Notes under the pieces: generated by a model
What the model saw: the letters and a program-made list of their open reading frames with translations, nothing else
The model's database searches: none
What the model was told of the DNA's origin: nothing
DNA from: Saitoella complicata NRRL Y-17804
Lineage: Eukaryota > Ascomycota > Saitoellomycetes > Saitoellales > Saitoellaceae
Length of the DNA: 64,000 nt
Assembly: GCF_001661265.1 (NCBI RefSeq)
Contig: NW_017567017.1
Coordinates: forward strand, 186,001-250,000
Reading direction: 5' to 3'
In this document: positions 54,588-64,000 of the stretch, piece by piece
How positions within the stretch are numbered: position 1 is the first letter of the stretch
Layout of the letters: each line of letters opens with the position of its first letter
Program-made: the position numbers and the translations under genes

Positions 54588-56289
54588 CTATTGTTTGAAA
54601 GCCTCGCCCAGCTCCTCCAATGTCACATAACGCTTCTCCCCTGTCTTCCGCACCTGAAACTCGACCTTTTGTTCTTTATCCCACGCTTTGCTGACGACAA
54701 CGATGAATGGGTATCCAGCCAAATCGGCATCCTTCATCTTCCACCCCACGGACTTGCCCAATCGTTCATCAAGAACGACTTCGTCTTCTCCCAAAACTTT
54801 AGTAAGCTCATCATATACCTTCTCAGCGACTTCGTCGTGCTTGGGGCCGGGGATAACGGCGCACTTGAATGGTGCGACGTCGACTGGCCAAGACAGACCC
54901 TTTGAGTCATGCGTAACTTCCGCGATGGCGGCTACCATGCGGGATATACCAAGGCCGTGGCATCCCATAATGATATCCTTGCTGCCTTTTGAACCGCCTT
55001 CCGGAACAAACTTGGCACCCAGTGGGGCGGAATACTTCGTGCCGAGATGGAAGGTGTGGCCAAGCTCGATGGCTCGGTGGGACTCGAGAGCGTGGGAGCA
55101 TTTCGGACAAGGGTCAGAAGCTTCCGCTTTGATCAGAATGAGTTCCCGAACCACTGATGGCGATGACTCGCATTCGACGTTTTGAGGCAATGCAGGTGCG
55201 GTCGTATCTTTGGCAATGTTTTCGTCGAAAAGGTGGGTGACGTTAAGCTTCGAATCCCAGGACTTGCCTTCCAGGCTTGGTAGAAGGATGCCGGTGAACG
55301 TCGGGACAGTTTTCCGTACAGAGATTGCGTTGATTTCCCGACCGCTCGGGTAGTGAACGGCAACAAGTTGGTTGTCACTGCAAAGACCGTACCTGGTCTC
55401 GTAGGAGGTATCCCTTCTACCCAACTTTGTAGCCGCTCGCTCGTCATTCGCTGTGTAGCCGCATCCCTTACAATTCAGAACCGTGTCTTCGCCGATCTTT
55501 GTCATGTAGTGATATTCATGTGACAAACTCCCGCCGATATTACCGCTGTCAGCTTCGGCAACGAGGTATGGTACGCCGATCTTGTCAAACAACTCCCGAT
55601 ATACTCGTGTGACCTCATCATATGTCTTCAGTGCATCCGCTTCTGATGCGTCGAACGTATACAGATCCTTCATCACAAACTCCCTTCCCCGAAGTAAACC
55701 GAAACGCGGTCTCCTTTCGTCGCGGAACTTTCTGCCGATCTGGTAGAGCCGTACAGGAAGGTGACGATAGCTGGATACTTCGTTGGCAACGAGGTTGGTG
55801 ATGTCCTCTTCATGAGTTGGCGCCAGACAGAACGCAGTATCTTTCCGGTCGTAAACTTTGATCAGCTCGTCGCCTCCCTTCTCCCATCGACCGGTTTTCT
55901 TCCAGAGCTCTGACGAAGACAGATTTGCGAGGGCGACTTTTGAAGCACCTACTCACGAGAAGTGTTAAGGGTGGATGAAATGAATTGTAGGAAGTCGCCA
56001 GCTCACCAACTCCGCGCATTGCCCGGTCCACCAACCGCTCGATCTTGTCTTGTACTCTCAAGCCCAGCGGCAGAAGCTGATAAATACCCGCAGCAGCTTG
56101 CCGGAGAAAACCTGCCTTCACCAGCAAGGCATGGGCGCTGCCCTCTTTTGTCGCAGTTGCGACTTTATCACTTTGCGGGACAAAGAATGTAGATAATCTC
56201 GTGCGTTGGTCAACGGTGAAAGCACGCTTCGTAAATGCGGCAAATGTTACTGTCTGGTTTATTGACCGGACATATCGCCGGATCAACAT
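54588..56289 (-). CDS. AIM10: Mitochondrial prolyl-tRNA synthetase
   Basis: Class II synthetase charging mitochondrial tRNA-Pro. Exons 56289-56007 and 55948-54588 (58-nt intron) give 547 residues (yeast Aim10 576). The N terminus MLIRRYVRSINQTVTFAAF is basic and hydroxylated like a presequence. Motif 1 region shows GIYQLLPLGLRVQDKIE; motif 2 is KFRDERRPRFGLLRGREF; motif 3 is GCHGLGISRMVAA. THEEDIT marks the prolyl subfamily, and PVDVAPFKCAVIP begins the anticodon-binding domain. A reduced editing-like insertion is present between motifs 2 and 3, as in bacterial-type ProRS. The gene converges on Hem25 with 99 bases between stops. Confidence 0.95.
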
Positions 56290-56467
56290 CGCTACTGGGT
56301 GTTGTCGTTTTTCGGCGGGGATGTAACGTAGAATTGGGGTTCCCGCATCGGTACAGTCACGTGGGTGTGAGAGAACCCCGGGGAAATGCATGGTATCTGG
56401 TATACTAGTATGTCATTCCACTGCCTCAGATCCAACCTAAACCCAGTTTCTAACATGGCGCTCCTCT

Positions 56468-57742
56468 TTAGACAACCATCGAGTAGAACACGTATGGACT
56501 ATATTCCACCTCCAGAGCGCCGATCGCTGCGTCATCATCGTCTGCCTTCCTACTCTTGGACTTCTTCTCGCTGAATGCCGGACCACCCAGATAACTGTAG
56601 GCAGAGTCCAGCTCCTTCTTTGCCTTCTTCTCTTGCTTGTGGTATGGTTTGATGATGACAGATACGAAATCCGGTGGAAGTCCATATCTGAGGACGGACT
56701 CGACGAATGTACGAAGAGCCTTGAGGTGTGCCCAGGCAGTCACTGCATCAGAATAGGACGTGCGGGCGAGGCGAAGAGTTTCTCCCTATAGAACTAGATG
56801 AGCAAACGTGGCCTTTCCCCGTGGCTGAGTGGAGAGTGTCTTACCCAGAGCTTCTTCTCCTGCTCACCCAGCTGCTTCTGCTCCTTCTGACTGTTTTCCA
56901 AGGCGTTCTCATCGTACTTGTATTCTCTTGGGACGAATTTATGCTCACGGCACTTTTGCGAGAATTGGTGCGAATACTTCTTGAAGACTGTTACATTGTA
57001 GAGTGCGAAATCGTCATCTTCTGCAACTTTTGACGACGAACGTGGAACGACCATGGGTGCAAGAGTCTCGTACTGCTTCAGCCAGTCTTTCTGGTCATTG
57101 CTGTTATCTCTGTCAGTCTAATATTCGATGAACGTGTTATGGAACAGCATACATTGGCACGGCAACCAACAGGGTCTCCATGTATTCACTTTCCAACACG
57201 AGGTCATCCTTGTGAACCAGACCCTCCAAGCTCCTTGTACTCAAATTTCCGGTTTGTTTCCTTTGGATTGTCAACAGGTTGCCTTTGGCCTGTTGATATT
57301 GCGAATATTTTGTTCGAAGGTCGATGTCGAGAGAGGTCATTTCCTTGGTGAGGGTGGAAGAGAGTTCGGGGATGGAGAGTGTCGTGCGGTATCGGGTGGT
57401 TGACCATGAGAAGGAGGTGAGGTATGAGTCGACAGGCCTGTCATTGACCACGCATTGCTCCCTCACCTTGTCGTCGTCGCCCTGCAACACGCCCTTCATC
57501 ACGTCCACTACCTTTAACACCGTGCCCTCAAATTGCGCATCGATTTTCGCCAGTTCCTCTGATTGAGATACTAGCGAATCAAGGGTACCGATCTTGAAAG
57601 CCGGGATTGGAAAGGTAGAGACTTCAGCATAGTCGCGATTGGAGGAAGCAATGCGGGATTTGAGGGATTGGAAAACGTCTCCCCTGCTGCTGTTCTCCGT
57701 TGGGATAGAGACGATCCAGTAATGCTGCGTCGAAGGAGCCAT
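56468..57742 (-). CDS. VMA5: V-type ATPase V1 subunit C
   Basis: Stalk subunit that locks V1 to Vo and is released on glucose depletion in yeast. Exons 57742-57153, 57100-56845 and 56785-56468 (52- and 59-nt introns) give 387 residues (yeast Vma5 392). Conserved parts are HYWIVSIPTE at the start, IPAFKIGTLDSLVSQSEELAK, SFSWSTTRYRTTLSIPEL, then across the first splice INDQKDWLKQYETLAPMVVPRS. The last exon carries RTSYSDAVTAWAHLKALRTFVESVLRYGLP split only for display here, the family's C-terminal helix. It is divergent from the Nup84-like gene with 180 bases between starts. Confidence 0.94.
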
Positions 57743-57922
57743 CGTCCAGTTGTCTTCTTGTTGTTTGATCCTTCTGGTGTTGAGTTTCGACCTCGTTATC
57801 ATTCAGTTATGACGCACGCGTTTAACAATTAACTGGACTTTAAGTTGAATTTAATTCGCGCCCTGAACCTGCGTGCATTGGAGGTCGTAACGGTGAGAAC
57901 ATAAACACAAACGACAATTGCG

Positions 57923-60235
57923 ATGGAGGATACCGTTATGGATGATCGGGTAGCAGTTACCCTTGGTGAGGAGTTTGATGAGTTTGCAAGCGTTGCAGAC
58001 CGGTTACGTGATCGGGAACCATTGGATCCTAAACGCGGTTTGCTTGTGGAGTTATGTCGAACGGCTGAGAACATGGCGACGGAGTATGCGAGAAGGGGAG
58101 AAACAGACAGATCCGAATTCCATGACTGGGTTTTGGAAGCGCGGACGTGGAACCTGCTGCGGCTGCTGTGCTTGCTGAGAACGAGGCAAGCAGAAGAGCA
58201 TCAGCCCCAATCTCAACCGTCGCATGCCTTCTCATCGAATGTACTCCTCACGGAGAATCTACATATCGTGAACAAAGAGCTGGCCGAGATTACTCTTCTT
58301 CTAAATTGGTCCAGAGATGCCAACCTCGGACTCCCAAATATCGAAACTCGTGCGGACCACTGGTTGCACACACGCCAGCATATCAAATCCAGGGTGCGCG
58401 CATCGTTCGGTACCCCAGCAGAAGACACTTTCGTCAACCAGCTCGACCCGGATGCACCAGCAAGACAAGGGAAGGAGTTGAAAGAGGAAGACGCCGAATA
58501 CGAGAAGACGCTATTCCAGGCGTTGTTCGCATGCATCAGAGCGGGAGAACTCGAAGTTGCGGTGGAACTAGCGGAGGACACAAAGAACCACTGGTTTGCT
58601 GCTGCGGTGCAGGGATGCACGGAGTACCATGACCCTAAGGTGGATGGAATTACGCCAGATGACGCAGCGAACGGAACAAAGAGGAAGGCCCTTTGGAGAA
58701 GAGCATGTCACGCTGCAGCGGGTAACGAAAAGTTGGACAAGTGGGAACGGGCCGTGTGGGGTGCCTTGTGTGGTGATCTGACGAGCGTTTTGGATGTGTG
58801 CGAGACCTGGGAAGATCAACTGTGGGCTTACTTGAATGCTGTAAGCGAGAGTGCGGTGGAAGCGAATCTTCGAAATCTGGGTCGGTCTCAGTTGACAGGG
58901 GGTCTTGAAATCGAGGATTTGTCGCACATGGGAGTGCAGCATGTATTGGAGAAGTTGGCGCAGAGTGATCAAATTGAGATCAGAGAAGCAGCGCACAACC
59001 CATTCAGGAGGATGCAGGCTGCACTCATCACTGGTCAAGTAGACCTTATCTTGCAGGAGTTCAATCGGGAGATGGAGGCAGCAAGGGTGCGGAAGGTTTC
59101 CGCTGAGGAGGACGCCGAAGTTTCGCTTCCGACAATACTGCGTATGCTCGTGCACGTCATTATCACTTTACGAAGGATCGGTGTACAAACAGACGAAATT
59201 TGGGCAAACAACACCATTGCTCGTTACGTAGAGTTGCTGGCAGCTCACGACAAAGGTGACATCCTTCCTCTTTACGTCGCGGAACTCCCCGAGCCCATGC
59301 AAATCGAGTCGTATGCCGCATACCTCTGCAAAGTTGAGATGGAAATTGAACGAGAGAACCAAAGTGAACTTGCCCGCTATTACCACGTCGGATTCGATGG
59401 ACCCTTGAAGCGCATGGTACAGCTTGTGTTTGAGCAGAGCGCTGCGGTGGATCCAGAATACTCGGTGTTCCCAAGAGAAGCGACAATTGGCCCTGTGAAG
59501 GGCTGGCGGGATCCCGTCAAGCATGTTGATGAGAGACAGATTCATGCTCTTGAATGGATGGCGAAGAGGGAGAACCTGAAAGGAGAACTACTCCGTCAAG
59601 GAAATGTTCTGTTCAGGAGGTTTTTGCAGGCGGGGCGTTTGACCGCCGCAAGGGAATTACATGAGAGAATTTCCGAGCAGAACATTGAACTGAGCGGACA
59701 CGACGATACTTATGACAGGGATGGTCTTGAGTACGCGTCATATGGTGTTATCTGCAATGCATATGAGACTTATGACCAGTGGAAGACGCTCATGGCTAAG
59801 AAACCATATCAATCATTAGGCAGGACAGATCCTGTTGGTTTCACGCAGTGGAAAGCGGAGATCGAGACTCTTACCCAAGCGTTGGCAAATTATGTGCTTT
59901 ACATGCTCCAGGACAACTGGCTTCACCCAGAGATGTCGTTAGCTTTGCAGAGCACGGAGGACAGAAAAAGATATAACGAGCTGGTGCGGCTACGAAACTT
60001 CTACATCCCTGAAGTCGTCTTCATGTTGCAGGATGTCTACTATCAAACAAGAGAATTCCTGCCAGAGAGTCTTCCAGCCATGCTCGATCTGTCGTGCCTC
60101 ATCGCATCTGAAGAGCAACAGTTATACTCGACCTTCGTTTTGAGTGGTAGGATGGGAGAATATCTGCAACAACTGGTTACTCAGGGGTTCTTGGTAGAGA
60201 ATACGGCCGGTGCGGGCATCATCACATTAAAGTAG
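57923..60235 (+). CDS. NUP84: Nucleoporin Nup84/Nup107
   Basis: Component of the Y-shaped scaffold complex of the nuclear pore. A single exon of 770 residues. It is almost all alpha-helical with the ACE1-type character of Nup107: ELCRTAENMATEYARRGETD near the start, ARTWNLLRLLCLL, then ADHWLHTRQHIK and GCTEYHDP, and WRRACHAAAG, a highly conserved Nup107 turn. The C-terminal half includes LPLYVAELPEPMQIESYAA and FLQAGRLTAARELHER. Yeast Nup84 is 726 residues, so length fits. No FG repeats, as expected for a scaffold nucleoporin. Confidence 0.92.
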   Translation: MEDTVMDDRVAVTLGEEFDEFASVADRLRDREPLDPKRGLLVELCRTAENMATEYARRGETDRSEFHDWVLEARTWNLLRLLCLLRTRQAEEHQPQSQPSHAFSSNVLLTENLHIVNKELAEITLLLNWSRDANLGLPNIETRADHWLHTRQHIKSRVRASFGTPAEDTFVNQLDPDAPARQGKELKEEDAEYEKTLFQALFACIRAGELEVAVELAEDTKNHWFAAAVQGCTEYHDPKVDGITPDDAANGTKRKALWRRACHAAAGNEKLDKWERAVWGALCGDLTSVLDVCETWEDQLWAYLNAVSESAVEANLRNLGRSQLTGGLEIEDLSHMGVQHVLEKLAQSDQIEIREAAHNPFRRMQAALITGQVDLILQEFNREMEAARVRKVSAEEDAEVSLPTILRMLVHVIITLRRIGVQTDEIWANNTIARYVELLAAHDKGDILPLYVAELPEPMQIESYAAYLCKVEMEIERENQSELARYYHVGFDGPLKRMVQLVFEQSAAVDPEYSVFPREATIGPVKGWRDPVKHVDERQIHALEWMAKRENLKGELLRQGNVLFRRFLQAGRLTAARELHERISEQNIELSGHDDTYDRDGLEYASYGVICNAYETYDQWKTLMAKKPYQSLGRTDPVGFTQWKAEIETLTQALANYVLYMLQDNWLHPEMSLALQSTEDRKRYNELVRLRNFYIPEVVFMLQDVYYQTREFLPESLPAMLDLSCLIASEEQQLYSTFVLSGRMGEYLQQLVTQGFLVENTAGAGIITLK

Positions 60236-60295
60236 GATAATTTTGATAGCAGGACTGTCCTAAATAAAGAAGACGTCGTCGCTCACACGCTCACT

Positions 60296-60932
60296 TCAAA
60301 CATATTGCTGCTTTGTTTTCAACCATTTCTCAACATTTGCCGCGTTTTCAACTGTAGGAAAAACAGGATACCAGACCTTATGAACTCTTCCGTCCACAAT
60401 CGCCAAGGTGACTCGTTTCACTAAAGTGTTGTCTTGAAAGTCAAAGGTCGGCAATTGCAAGCTTTTGATTAATTCAAGGTTCTCGTCCGAAAGCATCTCG
60501 TATGGGAGGTGCAACCTCTCTTTGGCTTCACGCTGGTATTCAGTAGGTTGGGTACTCAACCCGTAGAGATTATGAACACCCAATTTGCGAAGGGACGCGT
60601 ACAGGTCCCCAAAGGCGCATGCTTGCGGTGAGCCTGCTTTTCGGTAAGCTCCAGCTTCTACAATGTCCCAGGGCTCTCAACTTACATCCTCTAGCACCTG
60701 GGATATCATCCCACTCCTTTGGAATTTCTTCACCTGGAGCGCCAGTCCTCGGATAGCAAAAGAGGATGGTAAGCCCGGACAAGCTTTCTAAGTCAACCTT
60801 GGATCCATTGGTTGCGGGAAGGGTGACATCGGTCGGAATCGTTGTGCCAACGAGGTGATCACAGGCCCCATCGTCAACAGGAATTGGGATCCCCTCAGGC
60901 GGAGGAGGCGGGTTCAATGGGTTTGAATCCAT
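60296..60932 (-). CDS. Atypical peroxiredoxin (AhpC/TSA-type)
   Basis: Thioredoxin-fold peroxidase. Exons 60932-60686 and 60633-60296 (52-nt intron) give 194 residues. The active-site region reads FCYPRTGAPGEEIPKEW then IPGARGCSPQACAFGD. The cysteine of GARGC is built across the splice (T plus GC), and CSPQAC places a second cysteine five residues on. The long loop between YPRTG and GARGC, and the ‘IPGARGCTPQ’ pattern, mark a bacterial-type peroxiredoxin group common in fungi and proteobacteria; the C-terminal half has YEMLSDENLELIKSLQLPTF and a VWYPVFP segment. The physiological reductant is not evident. Confidence 0.88.
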
Positions 60933-61361
60933 GATAACGTATTTTCAGAGAAAGTTGAAGTATTGTACCAATGCTGTTGACTGCCGAAGTACGAGCCAAG
61001 ATTGGACCCCGCAGCGGCAAGGACCCAGCGCCGCTAGGTGCCTAGGGCTCAGGCTACGTACAATAGGGTGAGAAGAAATTTGGGTTCGAGTTCGCACGGT
61101 AACTCTTGTAATACTGCCTTTTTGGAGCTCGAGCACGATACATATCTACGGCCGACAAGCTGTTCTCCGCGGCTGACTGGGTCGACTTGCAATTGCACTG
61201 TTCGGTTCGCCGGCGCGTCTCCCCCACTCGTCTCCCCGCAGCCGCGCCCCACTCTAGATACCGCACCGTGGATCAGGTATGGGCCCCGCATTACAGAATG
61301 GATAAGAATGAGGTGACCTGTTGATTCTAGCGCCTTCATATTCCCACTCCAGCGCATCAGC
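60933..61361. promoter_or_regulatory. Shared promoter, peroxiredoxin and nitrilase genes
   Basis: 429 bases between divergent starts. GC-rich, with no clear TATA box. No Yap1-type TTACTAA site was found. Confidence 0.4.
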
Positions 61362-62431
61362 ATGACCTCGCCGTCAACAGTTGTCAAGGTCGCCGCAGTG
61401 CAGTCGGCTCCTGTCGCATTTGATCTGGATGCGACCCTCGATAAGCTAGATCGCTTGACCGCCGAAGCTGCTGGGAAGGGTGCACAGCTTGTCGTCTTTC
61501 CAGAAGCTTTTGTCTGTGCCTATCCAAAGCTCTATGACTTCGGCGCTGTTGTCGGCAATCGGTAAGTGCAGAGGAGGCTTGGCTTCAAAGGCCTAGGCTG
61601 ATCTGTCTATAGTACACCTGAAGGCCGAAAATGGTTCCGCAAATATATCGATTCCAGTGTCACCATCCCGTCGCCCGCGTTTGATAGGCTGTGTGCCGCT
61701 GCCGCTACCAACAAGGTCTTTCTCCAGGTGGGGATCATTGAGCGGGACGGTGGCACGATCTATTGTTGCGCTGTCCTGATTAGTCCCTCGGGTGAATTGG
61801 TGTACAAGCATCGCAAGCTCATGCCCACGGGTAGCGAGCGTCTCGTATGGGGCTTTGGGGATGGTAGTGGATTACACGTTGCCCAGACGGAGCTCGGGAA
61901 GATTGGGAGCGTGATTTGCTGGGAGAACTTCATGCCGTCAATGAGAATGGCCATGTACCAGAGAAATATCGAGATTTATCTCGCACCGACTGCGGTAAGT
62001 GCTCCTGATCCATGAGAGTTAGGCAGTCGCTGATACCCTTGAAGGACGGAAGAGAGACCTGGCCTCCCTTGATCCAGACCATCGCTCAAGAAGGTCGTTG
62101 TTTTACTATCTCCGTCAACCAGTTCTCGACTCGCAAAGACTACCCTGAAGATTATCCACCGTTTGCTGGCAAAGACGACATCAGTCCAGACTACGTCGTT
62201 TCCGCCGGAGGCTCATGCATTGTCAGTCCCCTCGGGCAGTTCGTGGCGGGACCGTGCTGGAACAAAGAGGAGACGCTATATGCAGACTTGGAGATGGACC
62301 AGATTAGTGAGGGAAAGATGGACTTCGATGTCGTCGGGCATTACTCTCGACCTGACATTTTCCAGTTGAAGGTGGATACGAGCGAAAGGTCCGCGGTGTC
62401 TTCGGTGATAAAGACTCTCGATAGATTGTGA
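61362..62431 (+). CDS. Nitrilase-family carbon-nitrogen hydrolase
   Basis: Hydrolyses nitriles (or cyanide/amide relatives) to acids and ammonia. Exons 61362-61561, 61613-61994 and 62045-62431 (51- and 50-nt introns) give 322 residues. The catalytic triad is visible: Glu in VVFPEAFVCAYP, Lys in HRKLMPTGSERLVWG and Cys in SVICWENFMP. The HRKLMPT and CWENFMP patterns point to true nitrilases rather than amidases; the typical helix before the C terminus reads GRETWPPLIQTIA. Substrate cannot be read from sequence. Together with the peroxiredoxin it forms a head-to-head pair of possible detoxifying enzymes. Confidence 0.92.
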
Positions 62432-62669
62432 GAAGTAAGTGCAGTTGTAGTTGTAATGAAATGACAGTTATCTAAGCGCTCTTGTCTCTACTACCTTCCA
62501 ACCTCACCCGCAGCCGTGTTGATATGTATATCGGGTTTTAGAAGCAAGAGCAATCGCCGTGGCCTCCACTTCAGACCTACAGATAGAATGAAGAGAGCAT
62601 AGGCTTTGTACCGACTTCCGTTCATAGGGCCTTTCGTCTGTCCTTTCGAAGTCGATCTTCTGCGAGTCT

Positions 62670-63617
62670 ATGACGTCGATATCGGTATTTAAGGTTATCC
62701 ATAACGACGAACTTGTCTTCTCGCAGAACTGGCTTCGGGAACGACTCACCAAGCTCATGATCAAGAAGGCTATCAATCAAGTGTTGAAGCCCCATTTAGC
62801 TGCAATGTCTGCTGGAGGTGCTGCTGCCGGCTGTGCGTCTTATTCATGGGCTGCCGTACCCTTCACAACCTTCCCTGCGCAATGGCCTTACACGGAGACG
62901 GATATGCGTCGTATGGACCCTTCGCCGGTGAGCTCCGTGTTGTTGAGCCTTATTATTCTGTGTTGAAAAGCTCTTCAGGACTCCAACTTCTACTCTTCTC
63001 CCCGTTTCGTGACACACATCGATGATCGCGCCATCGGCGTACTCGAGAGGTATTACGCCAGCGTCCACTCCGAGGGCATGCGCATCCTGGACATCTGCTC
63101 GAGTTGGGTCTCACATGTTCCCTCGTATGAGAGTCTTGAGCTACACGGTCTGGGTATGAACGAGACTGAGCTCAAGGGGAATCCCGCTCTGCAAGGGCGG
63201 TATAAGGTCATTGATCTCAACGTTCGTCCAGCTGGGTGGAAAAGCGAGTATGGCGGCACACAATTTGATTCAATCATTTGCACTGTATCGATTGATTATC
63301 TTGAGAAGCCACGTGAGGTACTCAGCGAAGTTGCAGGTTGCCTCAAACCGGGCGGCTATGTTCATCTGGCAATCTCCAATCGCTGCTTTCCTACAAAGGT
63401 AGTCGGAAGGTGGCTGCGTATTTCGGAGGAAGAGAGGCTGGAGATGATAGCGAACTATTTCCATTTTGCGCGATCGCCCTTCGGCCATGACACAGATCAG
63501 CGACCGCAGTCGAACTTTGAACCGGGCCAGCTGTACGTTGCTATTGAGAAGATCACACTCAGTGATGGGCAGGGATGGACTGATCCATTGTGGATTGTCA
63601 GAGCAAAGAGACGATAG
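62670..63617 (+). CDS. SAM-dependent methyltransferase-like protein
   Basis: Exons 62670-62927 and 62979-63617 (51-nt intron) give 298 residues. The second exon has a class I methyltransferase look: RILDICSSWVSHVP in the place of the glycine-rich motif I, a YKVIDLNV acidic strand, FDSIICTVSIDYLEKP (post-II) and a GCLKPGGYVHLAISNRCFP motif III type. Motif I lacks the usual GxGxG, reading DICSSWVSH, a variant seen in a group of DUF-type fungal and bacterial methyltransferases. The N-terminal exon has a Gly/Ala patch and FPAQWPYTETDMRRMDPSP, a common substrate-gating segment in that group. Substrate unknown; start codon not certain. Confidence 0.75.
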
Positions 63618-63703
63618 ATATAGTAATGTAGTACGCGCGCCACGGAATAATGTTATCTGACTGACCTGACCCGAACAGAAACGCTCCAGAATATGTCTCC
63701 AGA

Positions 63704-64000
63704 TTAATCCCATTTGATCTCCGCAGAGCCGACACACTTCCCTTTGAAATACCTCTCCGCCTTCAACTCTACACCATCAATGGTAAGCCGGATGTCATAG
63801 TTGACTTCGTAGTACGGCTGCCCGTTGGTCGCAATAAGGCGCTTGAACTCGCTAAAAGGAAGTCCTGTGAAATCACTCGACAGCACACATAGTTGCCTCA
63901 CGCCTGGAAGCAGTTCGGATGGGTTTTCTTGGGAATACAAGAACTCGGGACACTTGTCTGAGTCAATTGCATATATTGCCGTCTTGAACACAGGGAAGTT
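63704..64000 (-). CDS. C-terminal end of an Hsp70-like actin-fold ATPase (partial)
   Basis: The frame runs off the right edge and ends in a stop at 63704, leaving 98 residues. TAIYAIDSDKCPEFL, then VRQLCVLSSDF, VNYDIRLTIDGVELKAE and YFKGKCVGSAEI resemble the C-terminal beta domain of the divergent fungal Hsp70-like proteins (Hsp12A-like), which often have ‘V..LC...DF’ and a final ‘KG..VG.A’ strand. No ATPase motif lies inside the window, so this is a tentative family call. It converges on the methyltransferase-like gene. Confidence 0.45.
   Translation of the reverse strand, partial: NFPVFKTAIYAIDSDKCPEFLYSQENPSELLPGVRQLCVLSSDFTGLPFSEFKRLIATNGQPYYEVNYDIRLTIDGVELKAERYFKGKCVGSAEIKWD

Overview
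The window reads as nuclear DNA of an ascomycete fungus. Genes are compact and mostly have zero to three short introns, which are usually 44-65 nt long. Introns generally start GTATGT, GTACGT or GTAAGT and carry a CTAAC/CTGAC-type branch site. Spliced products match fungal families: a Zn2Cys6 regulator, Whi2, NADP glutamate dehydrogenase, Hem25 and Kin1 with a KA1 domain. The HMG-box protein at 18442-20136 carries a box very close to fission-yeast Ste11. Together with the retained glycogen synthase and the moderate intron density, this suggests an early-branching ascomycete, possibly a non-Schizosaccharomyces member of Taphrinomycotina. That placement is inference. I see no tRNA, rRNA, transposon, viral remnant or CRISPR array.

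Layout. 1-7.2 kb: the tail of a pirin-like cupin protein, then leftward genes for glycogen synthase, glutamate dehydrogenase and a PHD-JmjC-PHD demethylase-like protein. 7.2-14.8 kb: ribosomal protein L4 (divergent from the demethylase), a small secreted protein, Cid2/Mix23, a HIT hydrolase, Tex1/THOC3 and a Nif3-like protein. 14.9-23.3 kb: a regulator block with a large Zn2Cys6 factor, the Ste11-like HMG protein and 3.2 kb of almost gene-free upstream DNA. 23.3-33 kb: alkaline ceramidase, pICln, prefoldin 5, a G-patch protein, Whi2-like protein and acetylornithine aminotransferase. 33-43.2 kb: Kin1-type kinase, gankyrin/Nas6 (with a 4-nt microexon), an R3HCC1L-like protein, a HAD plus 2H RNA-repair-like protein and a TMF/Sgm1 golgin. 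43.6-50 kb: exopolyphosphatase, SUMO, Cmc4, P5C dehydrogenase and V-ATPase subunit H. 50.2-64 kb: Noc1, Hem25, mitochondrial prolyl-tRNA synthetase, V-ATPase subunit C, Nup84/Nup107, a peroxiredoxin, a nitrilase, a methyltransferase-like protein and the tail of an Hsp70-like protein.

Most genes are conserved housekeeping functions, not one pathway. Loose themes are nitrogen and amino-acid metabolism (GDH, ARG8, PUT2, nitrilase), vacuolar acidification (V-ATPase C and H), mitochondrial maintenance (Hem25, Aim10, Cmc4, Mix23) and RNA biology (Tex1, G-patch, pICln, HAD-2H, Noc1). Several loci are head-to-head pairs with short shared promoters. Gene models were assembled by hand from splice signals, reading phase and family alignment recalled from memory. 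No database search was run.
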